A stretch of DNA of 64,000 nucleotides from Tragulus kanchil (taxonomy: Eukaryota > Chordata > Mammalia > Artiodactyla > Tragulidae): NCBI GenBank assembly GCA_022376925.1, contig JAIOJX010000031.1:139022854-139086853 (forward strand), read 5' to 3'. The first letter of the stretch is position 1. Every line of letters starts with the position of its first letter. The notes beneath the pieces were generated by a model. That model ran no database searches. It was not told the DNA's origin and saw only the letters and a list, made by a program, of their open reading frames with translations. A program made the position numbers and the translations under genes. Positions 34,259-45,581 of the stretch are shown in pieces.

Positions 34259-34809
34259 AATATAGAACATAATGCTTAAAGTCATGAAAAATGAAGGTCC
34301 CCAATTTTTTTGATATGTCCTGAAAAGAAGCAACCAAAATTAAAGGCTCTATCACACGGACTGCGCAGAGCTCTGTCCTATGGGCACCCATGAAAAATGA
34401 AGGTCCTCCAAGATTAGCCATGGAGAAACATACATAATAAAATGCCATTTGGGAGGGAAAAAATGGCAAAAAAAGAGAAAAGCCCACATTAGAGGATATA
34501 CCTATGAAAATGGCTGTTGGGCTTGGAGAAAGACCTGGAACTACAGACACTAGGCAGTTACTCTGATCACCTTCCTCCTGGAGAGGAGGGTGGGATGAGG
34601 GAAAGGAGGAAGAGGAGGGGTATAGAAAGAAAAACATCCATTATAAACTGCAAAAAATTAGCAGGATAAGTAAAAATGCAAGATATAATATTATCTACAA
34701 CAATTCAAATGAAGTAACCATGTGAACAAGAGTTATAACAGATAATACTAATTTGATTAGGTAATAGAATTGTGGCCAATTTTTATCTTAGACTCGTGCT
34801 GTTTGGAGA

Positions 34810-35028
34810 GGCTTCCCAGGTGAAGCTAGTGACTAAGAACCCACCTGTCAATGCAGGAAACAACAGAGTCGCAGGTTGGATCCTTGGGTTGGGGAGATTC
34901 CCTGGAGTAGGAAATGGAAACCTGCTCCCATATTCTGGCCCGGAAAATTCCATGGATGAGCAGTCTGATTGTGCTACAGTCCATAAGAGCACAAAGAGTC
35001 AGACACAACTGAGCGACTGAGCACACAC
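34810..35028 (+). mobile_element. Bov-tA SINE (copy in duplication 7)
   Basis: Second copy of the element at 33710-33928; I see no difference between them. Confidence 0.88.
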
Positions 35029-35089
35029 GTACTGTTTTCTTTTCTTTTTCTTTTTTTGCAATATTGTAACACAAAAATAATATAGAACA

Positions 35090-35359
35090 GGGCTTCCCTG
35101 GTTGTCCAGTGGGTAAGGACACCGCCTTGCAGTGCAAGGGGCGCCGGTTCGATCCCTGGCCTGGGAAGATCCCATGTGCCTCAGAGCTGCTGGACCGATG
35201 TGTCCAATTACCGAGCCAGAGCTCTGGAGCGCATGCGCCCGGAGCCAGTGCTCTTCTGTGAGAGAGAGGCCACTGCGATGGGAGGCCCACACAGGCCAAA
35301 GAACAAGGATGGATGAAAATGGATGAATGAAGGACCAATAGAAGTGGCCAAAAAAAGAC
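35090..35359 (+). mobile_element. tRNA-derived SINE (diverged copy in duplication 7)
   Basis: Same site and same flanking repeat (aatatagaaca, second at 35360-35370) as 33990-34258. It has the intact B-box ggttcgatccc and about ten internal differences, for example cccatgtgcctcagagctgc against cccacgtgctgcagagtggc. Confidence 0.92.
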
Positions 35360-35549
35360 AATATAGAACATAATGCTTAAAGTCATGAAAAATGAAGGTC
35401 CCCAATTTTTTTGATATGTCCTGAAAAGAAGCAACCAAAATTAAAGGCTCTATCACACGGACTGCGCAGAGCTCTGTCCTATGGGCACCCAGGCAGGGTG
35501 AGCAGAGGCAGCTTGGAATGACAACGCAAAGGCTCTCCCTGCCTTCTCC

Positions 35550-35975
35550 TCGATCTGAGTTTCTACAAGACTTTCCAAATGAAAGAAAAAGCTCCTTGTG
35601 AACTGTGGTTTCATCTGTAAGACTTTCATTCATGGTTAACATTTAATTTGGATTCAAATGAGCACCGTGAGGCTGATGACAAATTCCCAGACTGCACAGC
35701 TCTCCTTGACCAGGTTGCAAACATCCCCATCGATGGACTTCTGGGTTTTAAATCCTTCAAGGCACCCCCAAGTCTGTATTAATAAGATGAAAGGGGTCAC
35801 AACCCTCCTTAACTGGGAGAAATAAAAGTTTTCATCTTTTATTAAACACTGGAAATGGCTAAAAGTGCTACCTCTGAGAGGCAAGGTTTAAAGAAGCAAA
35901 CTGATATATTTTGCTAATTAAACCATTAAAAACCTCATCTAGGTGTAAATAAGGAAGGCACATTAAATCTTAATG
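35550..35975. promoter_or_regulatory. candidate conserved non-coding element
   Basis: Transposon-free, AT-rich, with TAAT-type words (tgctaattaaaccattaaaa, ttaatttggattcaaatg) over about 400 bases. Minus-strand frame 35654-35884 has no known domain. Function inferred. Confidence 0.33.
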
Positions 35976-36337
35976 TACAGCGTGGGGTGTAAGCTTGGCT
36001 CCTGTGCTAAGCCCAGGCTCTGACCCCAGGAAAGTGAGTAAAAATAGAATTCCCACCAAAGCACTTTCTATTCCCTCCTGGAATAGGAGGTGCTCCCCCC
36101 AACAAATAAAACATCATTCCTATTCAATGCACACACACATCCCACGGAAGGGAGGGTATTTCTCTCAGGCCTCCCTCCACCCTCCTGGCTACTCACAGTT
36201 TAGGGAAGGGCAGCTTTAGGACTCAGCTGAAGTCAGAAGGGTCCCTGAGCAGCTGGGAAGAGCTTGCGAAGTCAGTGGTCTGAAATTGATCCCAGCTGGG
36301 TGTAGACTCTGGTACAGCCCCTGGCTGTCCTTCAGAT
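35976..36337. other. unique sequence, nothing recognised
   Basis: No repeat, RNA or exon-like signal. Confidence 0.35.
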
Positions 36338-36519
36338 CAGGGGTCCCCAACCTCTGGGATCTAATGCCCCATGATCTGAGGTGGAACTGATGTAATAGTC
36401 ACAGAAATAAAGTACACAATGAATGTAATACGCTTGAATCATCCAGAAAACATCTGCCCCGTGGAACATTGTCTTTCCAAAAACGGGTCCTTGTGCCAGA
36501 AAGTATTGGGGACCAGGCT
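36338..36519. mobile_element. short hAT-like DNA transposon (MITE)
   Basis: Terminal inverted repeats: caggggtccccaac at 36338-36351 and the complement tattggggacca at 36503-36514. The right half (aaacgggtccttgtgccaga) is the complement of the left end of the element at 52033, so both belong to one family. Superfamily assignment rests on the CAG-start and is tentative. Confidence 0.6.
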
Positions 36520-36589
36520 GGGACCTAACGACCTGAGCTGTGCCTCCTCCACTGATCACAGAGGATTAGGCAGAACCAGACTCTCTCCA

Positions 36590-36685
36590 CAGAATTTAAT
36601 GAGAATTAAATGAGATCATGTGTCTGTCTGAACCAGCACATGCCAGGCTTGGTATATTATATGTGCCCAATAAATATTTTAGAAA
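36590..36685 (+). mobile_element. MIR 3' half
   Basis: 'tgagaattaaatgagatcat' then 'catgccaggcttggtatatt' and 'gcccaataaatatttt'. Confidence 0.65.
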
Positions 36686-36845
36686 CCTTTTATAAAAAAT
36701 AAAAACATAGTAAAAAATTTTGAAAAATATACACTAAAATTGTAATAGTGGCATTCTCTAAGGGCTTTTGATTTTCTATCATTTCTTATCATGACTTATC
36801 TGTACTTTCTATCATGATTTCTATCATTACTTACCTGTATTTTCT

Positions 36846-37085
36846 TTTTTTTTTTTTTTTTTTGTTGTTGTTCTTTGGCCCGCGTGGCCTCCCATCGCAG
36901 TGGCATCTGTTGTCGCAGAGCGCCGGCTCTGGGCGTATGCGCTCCTGAGCTCCGGCTCAGACATAATTGGACACATCGGTCCAGCCGCTCCACGGCATGT
37001 GGGATCTTCCCAGGCCAGGGATCGAACCGGCGCCCCTTGCACTGCAAGGCGGTGTCCTTACCCACTGGACCACCAGGGAAGCCCC
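36846..37085 (-). mobile_element. tRNA-derived SINE with 15-base target-site duplication
   Basis: Starts with a pure T-run (poly-A tail), then 'gttctttggcccgcgtgg', ending with the head complement 'ggaccaccagggaagcc'. The B-box complement gggatcgaacc is intact. Flanked by ttacctgtattttct at 36831-36845 and 37086-37100. Confidence 0.94.
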
Positions 37086-37211
37086 TTACCTGTATTTTCT
37101 AGAATAAATTGATATTACTGTGAAAAATTTTTGAAGTACTTGAAAGATGTTAATTTTCTGCCACTTTACCACTCTATGTGACTAGTAAATGACGTTACTA
37201 TTTACTCTGGA

Positions 37212-37213
<2 letters not shown>

Positions 37214-37249
<36 letters not shown>
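37214..37249. repeat. (GT)18 microsatellite
   Basis: Uninterrupted GT dinucleotides, directly next to a Bov-tA fragment. Confidence 0.95.
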
Positions 37250-37250
<1 letters not shown>

Positions 37251-37345
37251 CAATCACTCAGTCGTGTCTGACTCTGTGACCCCCTGACTGTAGCCCACCA
37301 GGCTCCTCTGTCCGTGGCATGCTTCCAGGCTCCAGGAAACCAGCA
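37250..37345 (-). mobile_element. Bov-tA/Bov-A fragment
   Basis: Only the Bov-A end is left (cagtcgtgtctgactctgtg, ggctcctctgtccgtggc). It adjoins the GT microsatellite, a common arrangement at the 3' end of ruminant SINEs. Confidence 0.75.
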
Positions 37346-37474
37346 TTCACAAGGCCTTGCTGTGTCAGACCCCTCTGTCTCGTCTCATCTCTCCTCTCTT
37401 TTTTTTTTAAGTTTTTTCTTTTTAATGTAGACCATTTTTAAAGTTATTATTGAATTGTTACAATATTATTATAA

Positions 37475-37620
37475 TATTGCTTCTGTTTTGTATTTTTTGG
37501 TTTGTTTTGGGCATAAAGCATGTATCAGATGAGGAACTTAGCTTCCCAAGCAGGAACTGAACCTGCACCCATGCATTGAGAGGTAAAATCCTAGCCCTTG
37601 GACCACCAGGGATGTCCCTC
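37475..37620 (-). mobile_element. older tRNA-derived SINE
   Basis: Plus strand shows 'agcttcccaagcaggaactg' 'aacctgcacccatgcattg' and the head complement 'ccttggaccaccagggatg'. The B-box is degraded (ggttcagttcc). Older than the other SINEs of this type. Confidence 0.7.
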
Positions 37621-37639
37621 CTCTTGCTTTTTTCTTTCA

Positions 37640-38050
37640 GCCACATTGGCCTTCCCGGAAAGTGCAGAGCTCTTCCCTACCTCCTCGTTTTGCACAGACA
37701 TTATCATTATCCTCTTACCCCACTCTACTCATTTTAATTGTTCAGGTCTCAGCTCAAGCCTCACTGCCTAGGGGAAGGCTCCAACTCCCTGCTGTTCCCA
37801 GCAAGGTCTCATTGTTAATGCATACTTAGAGCACTCTACCTCCTCTTCACAAGAAATTTCCAATTCCCAATAGAACAATGATAAATGTGACTATTTCATT
37901 CCTATCTCCTCCACTCATCAATAAAAACTGCACAAAAGTCTGGGTTTTATTCATCCCCAGTGCCTAACACAGTGCTGGATCCCTATCAGACTCTTAAATA
38001 AAGAATGAAAAAAGAAATGAATGAGTGAATGAATGGGTGGATGGATAGAT
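37640..38050 (+). mobile_element. L2 3' end with (GAAT)n-like tail
   Basis: 'caggtctcagctcaagcctc', then 'cagtgcctaacacagtgctg', then 'aataaagaatgaaaaaag' and repeated gaatg units. The last 250 bases recur at 38927-39175 in duplication 8. Confidence 0.75.
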
Positions 38051-40033
38051 GAGTGAACTTCTTCATGGCAGCAGAATAGATGTGCTTAGTAATCTTGGCA
38101 CTGGAGCCTTGCCCCTGGTAGGTCTCCCAGGGCAGTCAGACAGAGCCAGCCCCGGCCAGAGTAATATGGGAGGTGCTTTCCCAGAGAGGCCAAGCTTGCC
38201 CTGCCGGTGCTTGGAAGGGCCTTTTGTTCTTTAGTTCACTGAGACCATAAATGAGCTGCTGAGCCAGAAGATGATTGCTGGGGTCAGTGCCCCTGAAGCC
38301 ATGATATTGAACAATTCCATCATTGCTGGCTGCTAAGTGATTCGGGGCCAGTCACTCAACATGGGGAACGGAAGGAAATGCTGGATAAGCCACCCGCAGT
38401 TCTCTTGCTCCTGAAAAGCCCTGAGCAAAACTGGAGCTTTAGTTATAAAAGCAAGCCAGTTTCCGATCCTGATCTCCTCCTCCAGAACCAGAGATCTTCC
38501 TCCCATGGAAGATGCTTGTTTGGGTACTGTGGCTTTGTGCACAAAATTCCAACAGCTTGGCCCACTCATCTCCTGAGTTTCTGGTTGAGCAAGACCTGCG
38601 ACAGGAGCGAGAAAGCCCATCACACACACAGTGAAGCCAAACAGGTTGGGAAACAGATCAAGTCAGAACCCAAACGAAAGGCCAACACACTGGGGATTTT
38701 TCAAGAAAGGATGAGATGTTTATTGTTTCCTACAGGAGAGGGGGGAATTAGAAGTTGGAGAAAATGGGCAGAAGGAAAAAGATGCAGCTCTCAAGCCTGT
38801 GCTTGTGTGATGATCGGTCTAAGAGGACAGAGCACTGGGGGCTTGTGGCGAGCACCACCTGCTCTGCTCTTAGAAGCACAAGGAAACCAGCTAGTGCCCC
38901 ATGGAGAAGCCATCACTCTTCCCCCCAAGGTCTCATTGTTAATGCATACTTAGAGCACTCTACCTCCTCTTCACAAGAAATTTCCAATTCCCAATAGAAC
39001 AATGATAAATGTGACTATTTCATTCCTATCTCCTCCACTCATCAATAAAAACTGCACAAAAGTCTGGGTTTTATTCATCCCCAGTGCCTAACACAGTGCT
39101 GGATCCCTATCAGACTCTTAAATAAAGAATGAAAAAAGAAATGAATGAGTGAATGAATGGGTGGATGGATAGATGAGTGAACTTCTTCATGGCAGCAGAA
39201 TAGATGTGCTTAGTAATCTTGGCACTGGAGCCTTGCCCCTGGTAGGTCTCCCAGGGCAGTCAGACAGAGCCAGCCCCGGCCAGAGTAATATGGGAGGTGC
39301 TTTCCCAGAGAGGCCAAGCTTGCCCTGCCGGTGCTTGGAAGGGCCTTTTGTTCTTTAGTTCACTGAGACCATAAATGAGCTGCTGAGCCAGAAGATGATT
39401 GCTGGGGTCAGTGCCCCTGAAGCCATGATATTGAACAATTCCATCATTGCTGGCTGCTAAGTGATTCGGGGCCAGTCACTCAACATGGGGAACGGAAGGA
39501 AATGCTGGATAAGCCACCCGCAGTTCTCTTGCTCCTGAAAAGCCCTGAGCAAAACTGGAGCTTTAGTTATAAAAGCAAGCCAGTTTCCGATCCTGATCTC
39601 CTCCTCCAGAACCAGAGATCTTCCTCCCATGGAAGATGCTTGTTTGGGTACTGTGGCTTTGTGCACAAAATTCCAACAGCTTGGCCCACTCATCTCCTGA
39701 GTTTCTGGTTGAGCAAGACCTGCGACAGGAGCGAGAAAGCCCATCACACACACAGTGAAGCCAAACAGGTTGGGAAACAGATCAAGTCAGAACCCAAACG
39801 AAAGGCCAACACACTGGGGATTTTTCAAGAAAGGATGAGATGTTTATTGTTTCCTACAGGAGAGGGGGGAATTAGAAGTTGGAGAAAATGGGCAGAAGGA
39901 AAAAGATGCAGCTCTCAAGCCTGTGCTTGTGTGATGATCGGTCTAAGAGGACAGAGCACTGGGGGCTTGTGGCGAGCACCACCTGCTCTGCTCTTAGAAG
40001 CACAAGGAAACCAGCTAGTGCCCCATGGAGAAG
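37803..40033. repeat. tandem duplication 8 (unit 1107 bp)
   Basis: Copy A is 37803-38909, a 17-base filler follows (38910-38926), and copy B is 38927-40033; offset 1124. Copies look essentially identical. Copy B overlaps copy A of duplication 9, so 38493-38909 is present three times in total. Confidence 0.93.
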
Positions 40034-41904
40034 GGAGACTTTCGGGTAGCCCAGCAGGTTAGGTGGTTATCTAAGCCCCCTTGGGTGCTTTCAGTTGTGT
40101 CAACCTTCATGAGAAAGTTAAGAAGGGTACCTGTTGCTTCCATTCCAAAGGCATTTTTATGTCTAGCTAACACTCAGATGTTCTGCATCTCACTCACCCA
40201 AGCTGAGCTGTGATCTTTCAAGAACCAGCCACTCATCACATAAGAATCAAACCAAGGTGGATGCAGGAGGAATGCAAGCAACATACCACTGCTTTGGCTC
40301 AAAGTCAGGGTTGGGGGCATTTGCTAGGGAGAGACACAAACAAAAGAAGGGGCTAACGTAATCCCCCACTTTCCCAGGATGAGTGGAGCTCATGCTTGTA
40401 CTTCTACTCAGTGTATTCATTTAAAGAAGTCCTGGAACCAGGGCACAGGAACCCGGCCTTCTCACCTGATTCTACTATACTCTCCAACTCTGTGGCCTCA
40501 GACATACTGTTAAACTTGAGTGTTTCTTCTCCCATTTGTGAAATAAGACGAATACCTACTGGTCCAGGAAGCCCTCTCTGAGAAGGTGATATCTAAGCTG
40601 AGACTTAATTCTGAGAAAAATCTAGATGTGAATTTCTGGAGAAAACAGGAGGGAAGAAAAGACAGTAGGAGATTATGTCCAAGAAGTAATGACGAGCCAA
40701 GTGTATGACTTTAAAGGCCACAGTTTCTATGAGGCATGATGAGACCACATCTTTAAAAGGTGAAAGTTATTAGGATCTTCCTCCCATGGAAGATGCTTGT
40801 TTGGGTACTGTGGCTTTGTGCACAAAATTCCAACAGCTTGGCCCACTCATCTCCTGAGTTTCTGGTTGAGCAAGACCTGCGACAGGAGCGAGAAAGCCCA
40901 TCACACACACAGTGAAGCCAAACAGGTTGGGAAACAGATCAAGTCAGAACCCAAACGAAAGGCCAACACACTGGGGATTTTTCAAGAAAGGATGAGATGT
41001 TTATTGTTTCCTACAGGAGAGGGAATTAGAAGTTGGAGAAAATGGGCAGAAGGAAAAAGATGCAGCTCTCAAGCCTGTGCTTGTGTGATGATCGGTCTAA
41101 GAGGACAGAGCACTGGGGGCTTGTGGCGAGCACCACCTGCTCTGCTCTTAGAAGCACAAGGAAACCAGCTAGTGCCCCATGGAGAAGGGAGACTTTCGGG
41201 TAGCCCAGCAGGTTAGGTGGTTATCTAAGCCCCCTTGGGTGCTTTCAGTTGTGTCAACCTTCATGAGAAAGTTAAGAAGGGTACCTGTTGCTTCCATTCC
41301 AAAGGCATTTTTATGTCTAGCTAACACTCAGATGTTCTGCATCTCACTCACCCAAGCTGAGCTGTGATCTTTCAAGAACCAGCCACTCATCACATAAGAA
41401 TCAAACCAAGGTGGATGCAGGAGGAATGCAAGCAACATACCACTGCTTTGGCTCAAAGTCAGGGTTGGGGGCATTTGCTAGGAGAGACACAAACAAAAGA
41501 AGGGGCTAACGTAATCCCCCACTTTCCCAGGATGAGTGGAGCTCATGCTTGTACTTCTACTCAGTGTATTCATTTAAAGAAGTCCTGGAACCAGGGCACA
41601 GGAACCCGGCCTTCTCACCTGATTCTACTATACTCTCCAACTCTGTGGCCTCAGACATACTGTTAAACTTGAGTGTTTCTTCTCCCATTTGTGAAATAAG
41701 ACGAATACCTACTGGTCCAGGAAGCCCTCTCTGAGAAGGTGATATCTAAGCTGAGACTTAATTCTGAGAAAAATCTAGATGTGAATTTCTGGAGAAAACA
41801 GGAGGGAAGAAAAGACAGTAGGAGATTATGTCCAAGAAGTAATGACGAGCCAAGTGTATGACTTTAAAGGCCACAGTTTCTATGAGGCATGATGAGACCA
41901 CATC
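39617..41904. repeat. tandem duplication 9 (unit about 1.13 kb), overlapping duplication 8
   Basis: Copy A is 39617-40751, a 22-base filler follows (40752-40773), and copy B is 40774-41904; offset 1157, then 1154 and 1153. The offset changes are G-run differences (gagaggggggaatt against gagagggaatt; gctagggag against gctaggag), typical of read error. Confidence 0.93.
40470..40565 (+). mobile_element. MIR-like fragment (also near 41625-41718)
   Basis: 'gttaaacttgagtgtttctt' 'ctcccatttgtgaaataaga' is a degenerate MIR core. Confidence 0.45.
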
Positions 41905-42110
41905 AAGGTGTTTTAGGCAGCAGAGTGATTTGACTTATATTTGTGAAAGATTATTCTGGCTGCGGTATAAAGAATGGATCAGCAGGAGGTAAAATACAAG
42001 CATGAAAAATATTTATGAGGCTAACTGAAGTCATTTCAGCAAGAGATGGTTGTACCTAGGATTAGAAGAACAGCAGAAGAAGGAGATGGAGTGTAGATAT
42101 AGCATGAAGT
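41720..42110 (-). mobile_element. L2 LINE, antisense (part also at 40568-40751)
   Basis: 'gaagccctctctgagaaggt', then 'aggcagcagagtgatttgac', then 'gaaagattattctggctgcg' is the reverse of the L2 ORF2 end and 3' region. The first part is doubled by duplication 9. Confidence 0.65.
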
Positions 42111-42394
42111 AAAGTCAAAATGATATGTCGTGCATGACATGTACAATCCTAGAAGTCCAACAGTCTTCCTTTACTTTTCACCATGGTTTTCCTCTTCAGT
42201 CCCAGCTGGTAGCATTCTTACTGAGACTGTTAACTGGATTCCTAGTCATACATCTAATCTTTTTAGCAAATGGTTCTCCAGCTACACTCTTGTTCTCTCT
42301 AGAACATGCCTTTTTCTTTCTTTTTTTTTCAATATGGATAGGCTGATAATTTTCCAAATATTAAGTTCTAGTTTCTATCACTTCTTGAATTTAT

Positions 42395-43345
42395 TATATG
42401 TTTACTGTATATAAAATATATAATATATGATATATATTATTAATATAAATGCAAAATTTATTATATATATTACAATGTGTATTGTGTATATGTACATGTC
42501 ATATGATATAAACGTGATATATATTGTAACATATATTCTATATTACATGTATAATATTATATATGTAATATATTGCATAATATACATTATGCATTATAGT
42601 ATCATATTTATCATATATATACTATATTATCTATAATATTATAACAATAAATAATAAGAGATATATGATATACATATATATCATATATAACATACATATA
42701 AAAAATATGTGCAATACATGTATAAAGTATATACATATATGTATATTATATAATATTATATAGTATATTATATATATAATATACATATAATATAAAATAT
42801 ATTTTATATATGATCTATTATATATAAAACCTAAAGCATGTAACATAAAATATATATAACATACATATAAATTATATAATATACATATAACATAATACAT
42901 ATATATGATATATATAAAATCTTATAGGTATAATATGTTATCATATACATATATATACATAATGAACTATGTAAGACTGTATAGTATGCATACATATATA
43001 TTATAAAAACTTATATAGTTTGTTATATATATACTAAACAAACAATATAAAATATATTTCCAACATATAAAATATAAAATAGAAATAGAAACATATTATA
43101 TCACAATATATGATGCATAATATTTAACAATATATTATATATACTTTATGAGTATACATATATATTAATTATATTCTCTCTATATATACTATATAAATAT
43201 AACATCTATATTATTATATGTTATTATGTAATTATAGTATCATATTATAATACAATTAATATATAATATAGAATATTAATATAACATGAGGTATGTTATA
43301 TCATATACTATATATCATATATATTTAATATTTAATATATTTAAC
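42395..43345. repeat. extreme AT-rich tract, degenerate (TA)n
   Basis: About 950 bases made almost only of A and T in tat/ata words, with few G or C. It has no regular period beyond the dinucleotide. Long inverted repeats are unavoidable in such sequence. Open frames through it (42427-42636, 42631-42900) translate to Ile/Tyr runs and are not genes. Confidence 0.9.
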
Positions 43346-43354
43346 TGTGGTTGT

Positions 43355-43515
43355 CTGGTGTTGATGGGAATGGGCTGTTTAATGATCAAGGAGTTCCATT
43401 TTATAAGATAGTGTTATGGAACTTGGCACTTGTGATGACTGTATAATATTATGAATTTATGTAATATCACTGAACTGTACCAAAAATAATTTTACATTTT
43501 ACTACAATAAAAATT
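43355..43515 (+). mobile_element. old L1 3' UTR end
   Basis: 'ggtgttgatgggaatgggct', then 'tatgtaatatcactgaactg', then 'acattttactacaataaaaa', the usual end of an old L1. It directly follows the AT-rich tract. Confidence 0.7.
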
Positions 43516-44154
43516 AGGGGGGGGGAACAAGCAGAAACAACACTCTTAAAGTCTCTATTTAGTACTCAATTCCAACCCATTTCCACGTTTTTAGGTATTT
43601 GTTACAGCATCTGGGAGCATGGGATTAGCAAGAAGAGGGTGAGAAAATAGAGAAACTTGTATGATATACAGATATTTAGCTGTATTGGATGGGTGAATAT
43701 TTGTGCCCTTTAATAATGTGAGAAGATGCAGGAAAGGGAAGTCCTGCATGGAATTCCTGAAGAGGAAGATAAAATGTTCAGAGATACAAACCTGAATTTA
43801 GAAAAGAGTTCTGCACTTGATATAGATATTTTGGAGTTATACATAGCTAGTAATAAGGCCACTAAAGACATGCACTTCAAAAGAGAAGACAGTCAAGAAT
43901 TGCCCCAATGCCTTTCAACACTAAGCACCATTCAGTCTATTGGGTACTCAAAATCAGGGAGCCAAGTACTTTGAAGAGGATGGATGGGTCAAAGGTATCC
44001 CTCCAATGAACCAATGGCATTTTAAGGAGAGGTTGGGAGAGTTGATATGAAGAGGTGACCACTGGGTCTTGTTGGCAGCCTTGACAAAAGTGATTTCAGT
44101 GGAGTGATGGAGATGAAATTTTGAACTTCAATGGGTTGAAGAGAGAATAAATAA
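43516..44154. other. mostly unique sequence with an old dispersed-repeat feel
   Basis: The 44030-44150 part (ttggcagccttgacaaaagt, gggttgaagagagaata) resembles a widely dispersed old mammalian repeat that I cannot name with confidence. The 82-codon frame at 43726-43974 has no recognisable domain. Confidence 0.35.
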
Positions 44155-44320
44155 ATAGGTCGCTCAGTTGTGCCCAACTCTTTGCAACCCATGGACAAAC
44201 CATGGAATTCTCCAGGCAAGAATACTGGAGAAGTAGCCTTTCCCTTCTCCAGGGGATCTTCCTAACCCAGGTCTCCCGCATTGCAGGCAGATTCTTAACC
44301 ATCTGAGCCACCAGGGGAGA
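44155..44320 (-). mobile_element. Bov-tA SINE
   Basis: 'ggtcgctcagttgtgcccaa', 'ggaattctccaggcaagaat', head complement 'tgagccaccaggggag'. Some internal bases are missing between 44230 and 44280. Confidence 0.87.
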
Positions 44321-45304
44321 ATGGGAGGTGGCGTTTATGGAAAACCGATATGACAAACCTTGCTGCAATGGGAACAGAGCATCCTTAGAGTAAATGGAGG
44401 AGATGACTAGTTAAGAAAGGTTTTAAAAAAAAAGTTGGGACCATAAAGTAGGTTAAAGACAGTGCAATAGAAATGGCAACACTAGAACTACCAGGGATCC
44501 AGACAGAGGGCAGGTGAAAATCAGGAGACACTGCCTGGTACAACACGAGGGCTTTCCATGGAGGTCTTGGTCTCCCCCATGGAGAAAGAGGCTCCCTGCA
44601 GGAGTCTGAGTGAGCTGGACACCTGCCTTAGCAGACTCTCTTCTGTTCTTACCAGGAGCCTGAAGAGAAGGAGGGGGAGATATGGAGGGAAGCAGAGATC
44701 AAAAAGCCAGGAAGAGAGCAATTTGAAAGGACAAGAAAGAAAGACAATGCCAGCATGAGTTCTGATTCTGTTAGGGCAGAAGCCAGTCTGCGAGGAGAAA
44801 ATCTTATTAGACACTCGTTTTCTATCTTCTGGTAGGTTTATCTAGTCAATAAGTTTAGTTTTCTTTGTAGACGGTCAGGTCATTAAACCTTCACAAATTT
44901 TTTTATTTTAAGCAAATTTCTAGGCTTGGAGAAACGTATGTGCTTGTGCTCTGTGGCTCTGAACCTTGTCTCATACATCACATGTACACTCTTCCTCTTT
45001 CTCTCTTCACTTGCATTCCATGTGTCCCTTCCTGTCTCTGAGAGTCAGTGATCCCATGCACAAAACAAAGCTGGGTTAAACAAGGACCCCCATTGTGAAG
45101 TTCTGTTTCTATGTCTTAGGTGGTATGGAAAGAAACAGCCTCTCATGAAATATGATGTGAGCATTTCAGCAGCACCCCAAAAGTTGCCTTCACTCACTTT
45201 GTTTTCAATCCAATTCCTTTGGATTCATCTATGAAAGATAATCATCACAATATGAACTGGGGGCTCCCAACGGTTAGCTACTGTATACTTAATGTGTATC
45301 ATTC
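44321..45304. other. unique sequence, nothing recognised
   Basis: Paired frames on both strands near 44521-44814 have no domain; I see no splice-bounded exon. Confidence 0.35.
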
Positions 45305-45315
45305 TATTTCATCTG

Positions 45316-45530
45316 CTGCTGCTACTAAGTCACTTCAGTCGTGTCCAACTCTGTGCGACCCTATGGACTGTAGCCCGCCAGGCTCGTCTGTCCATGGAAT
45401 TCTCCAGGCAAAAGTATTGGAACGGGTTGCCATGTCCTCCTCCAGGGGATCTTCCCAATGTAGGGATCCAACCCAGGTCTCTCCTGCATTGCGGGCAGAT
45501 CCTTCACCACTGAGCCAGCAGGGAAGCCCT
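45316..45530 (-). mobile_element. Bov-tA SINE with 11-base target-site duplication
   Basis: Body 'ctaagtcacttcagtcgtgt' to head complement 'gagccagcagggaagccc'. The direct repeat tatttcatctg lies at 45305-45315 and 45531-45541. It is a well-preserved, relatively young copy. Confidence 0.94.
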
Positions 45531-45581
45531 TATTTCATCTGAGATACATATTACTACAGAGAAAAGCATGTCCAAAAGCAG

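Larger units (their letters stand above)
33316..35491. repeat. tandem duplication 7 (unit about 1.08 kb)
   Basis: Copy A is 33316-34390, a 25-base filler follows (34391-34415), and copy B is 34416-35491; offset 1100. The filler repeats 18 bases also found at 34283-34300. Outside the SINE the copies look identical; within the SINE (33990-34258 and 35090-35359) there are about ten differences. Confidence 0.92.

Noticed and set aside
38378..41216. Repeated plus-strand frames of 191, 186 and 139 codons, at first sight a tandem gene family
   Set aside because: They are the same bases repeated by duplications 8 and 9; ends differ only because of junction filler, and no domain is recognisable.
42427..42900. 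Open frames rich in Ile and Tyr, resembling membrane proteins
   Set aside because: Pure translation of the (TA)n-rich tract.
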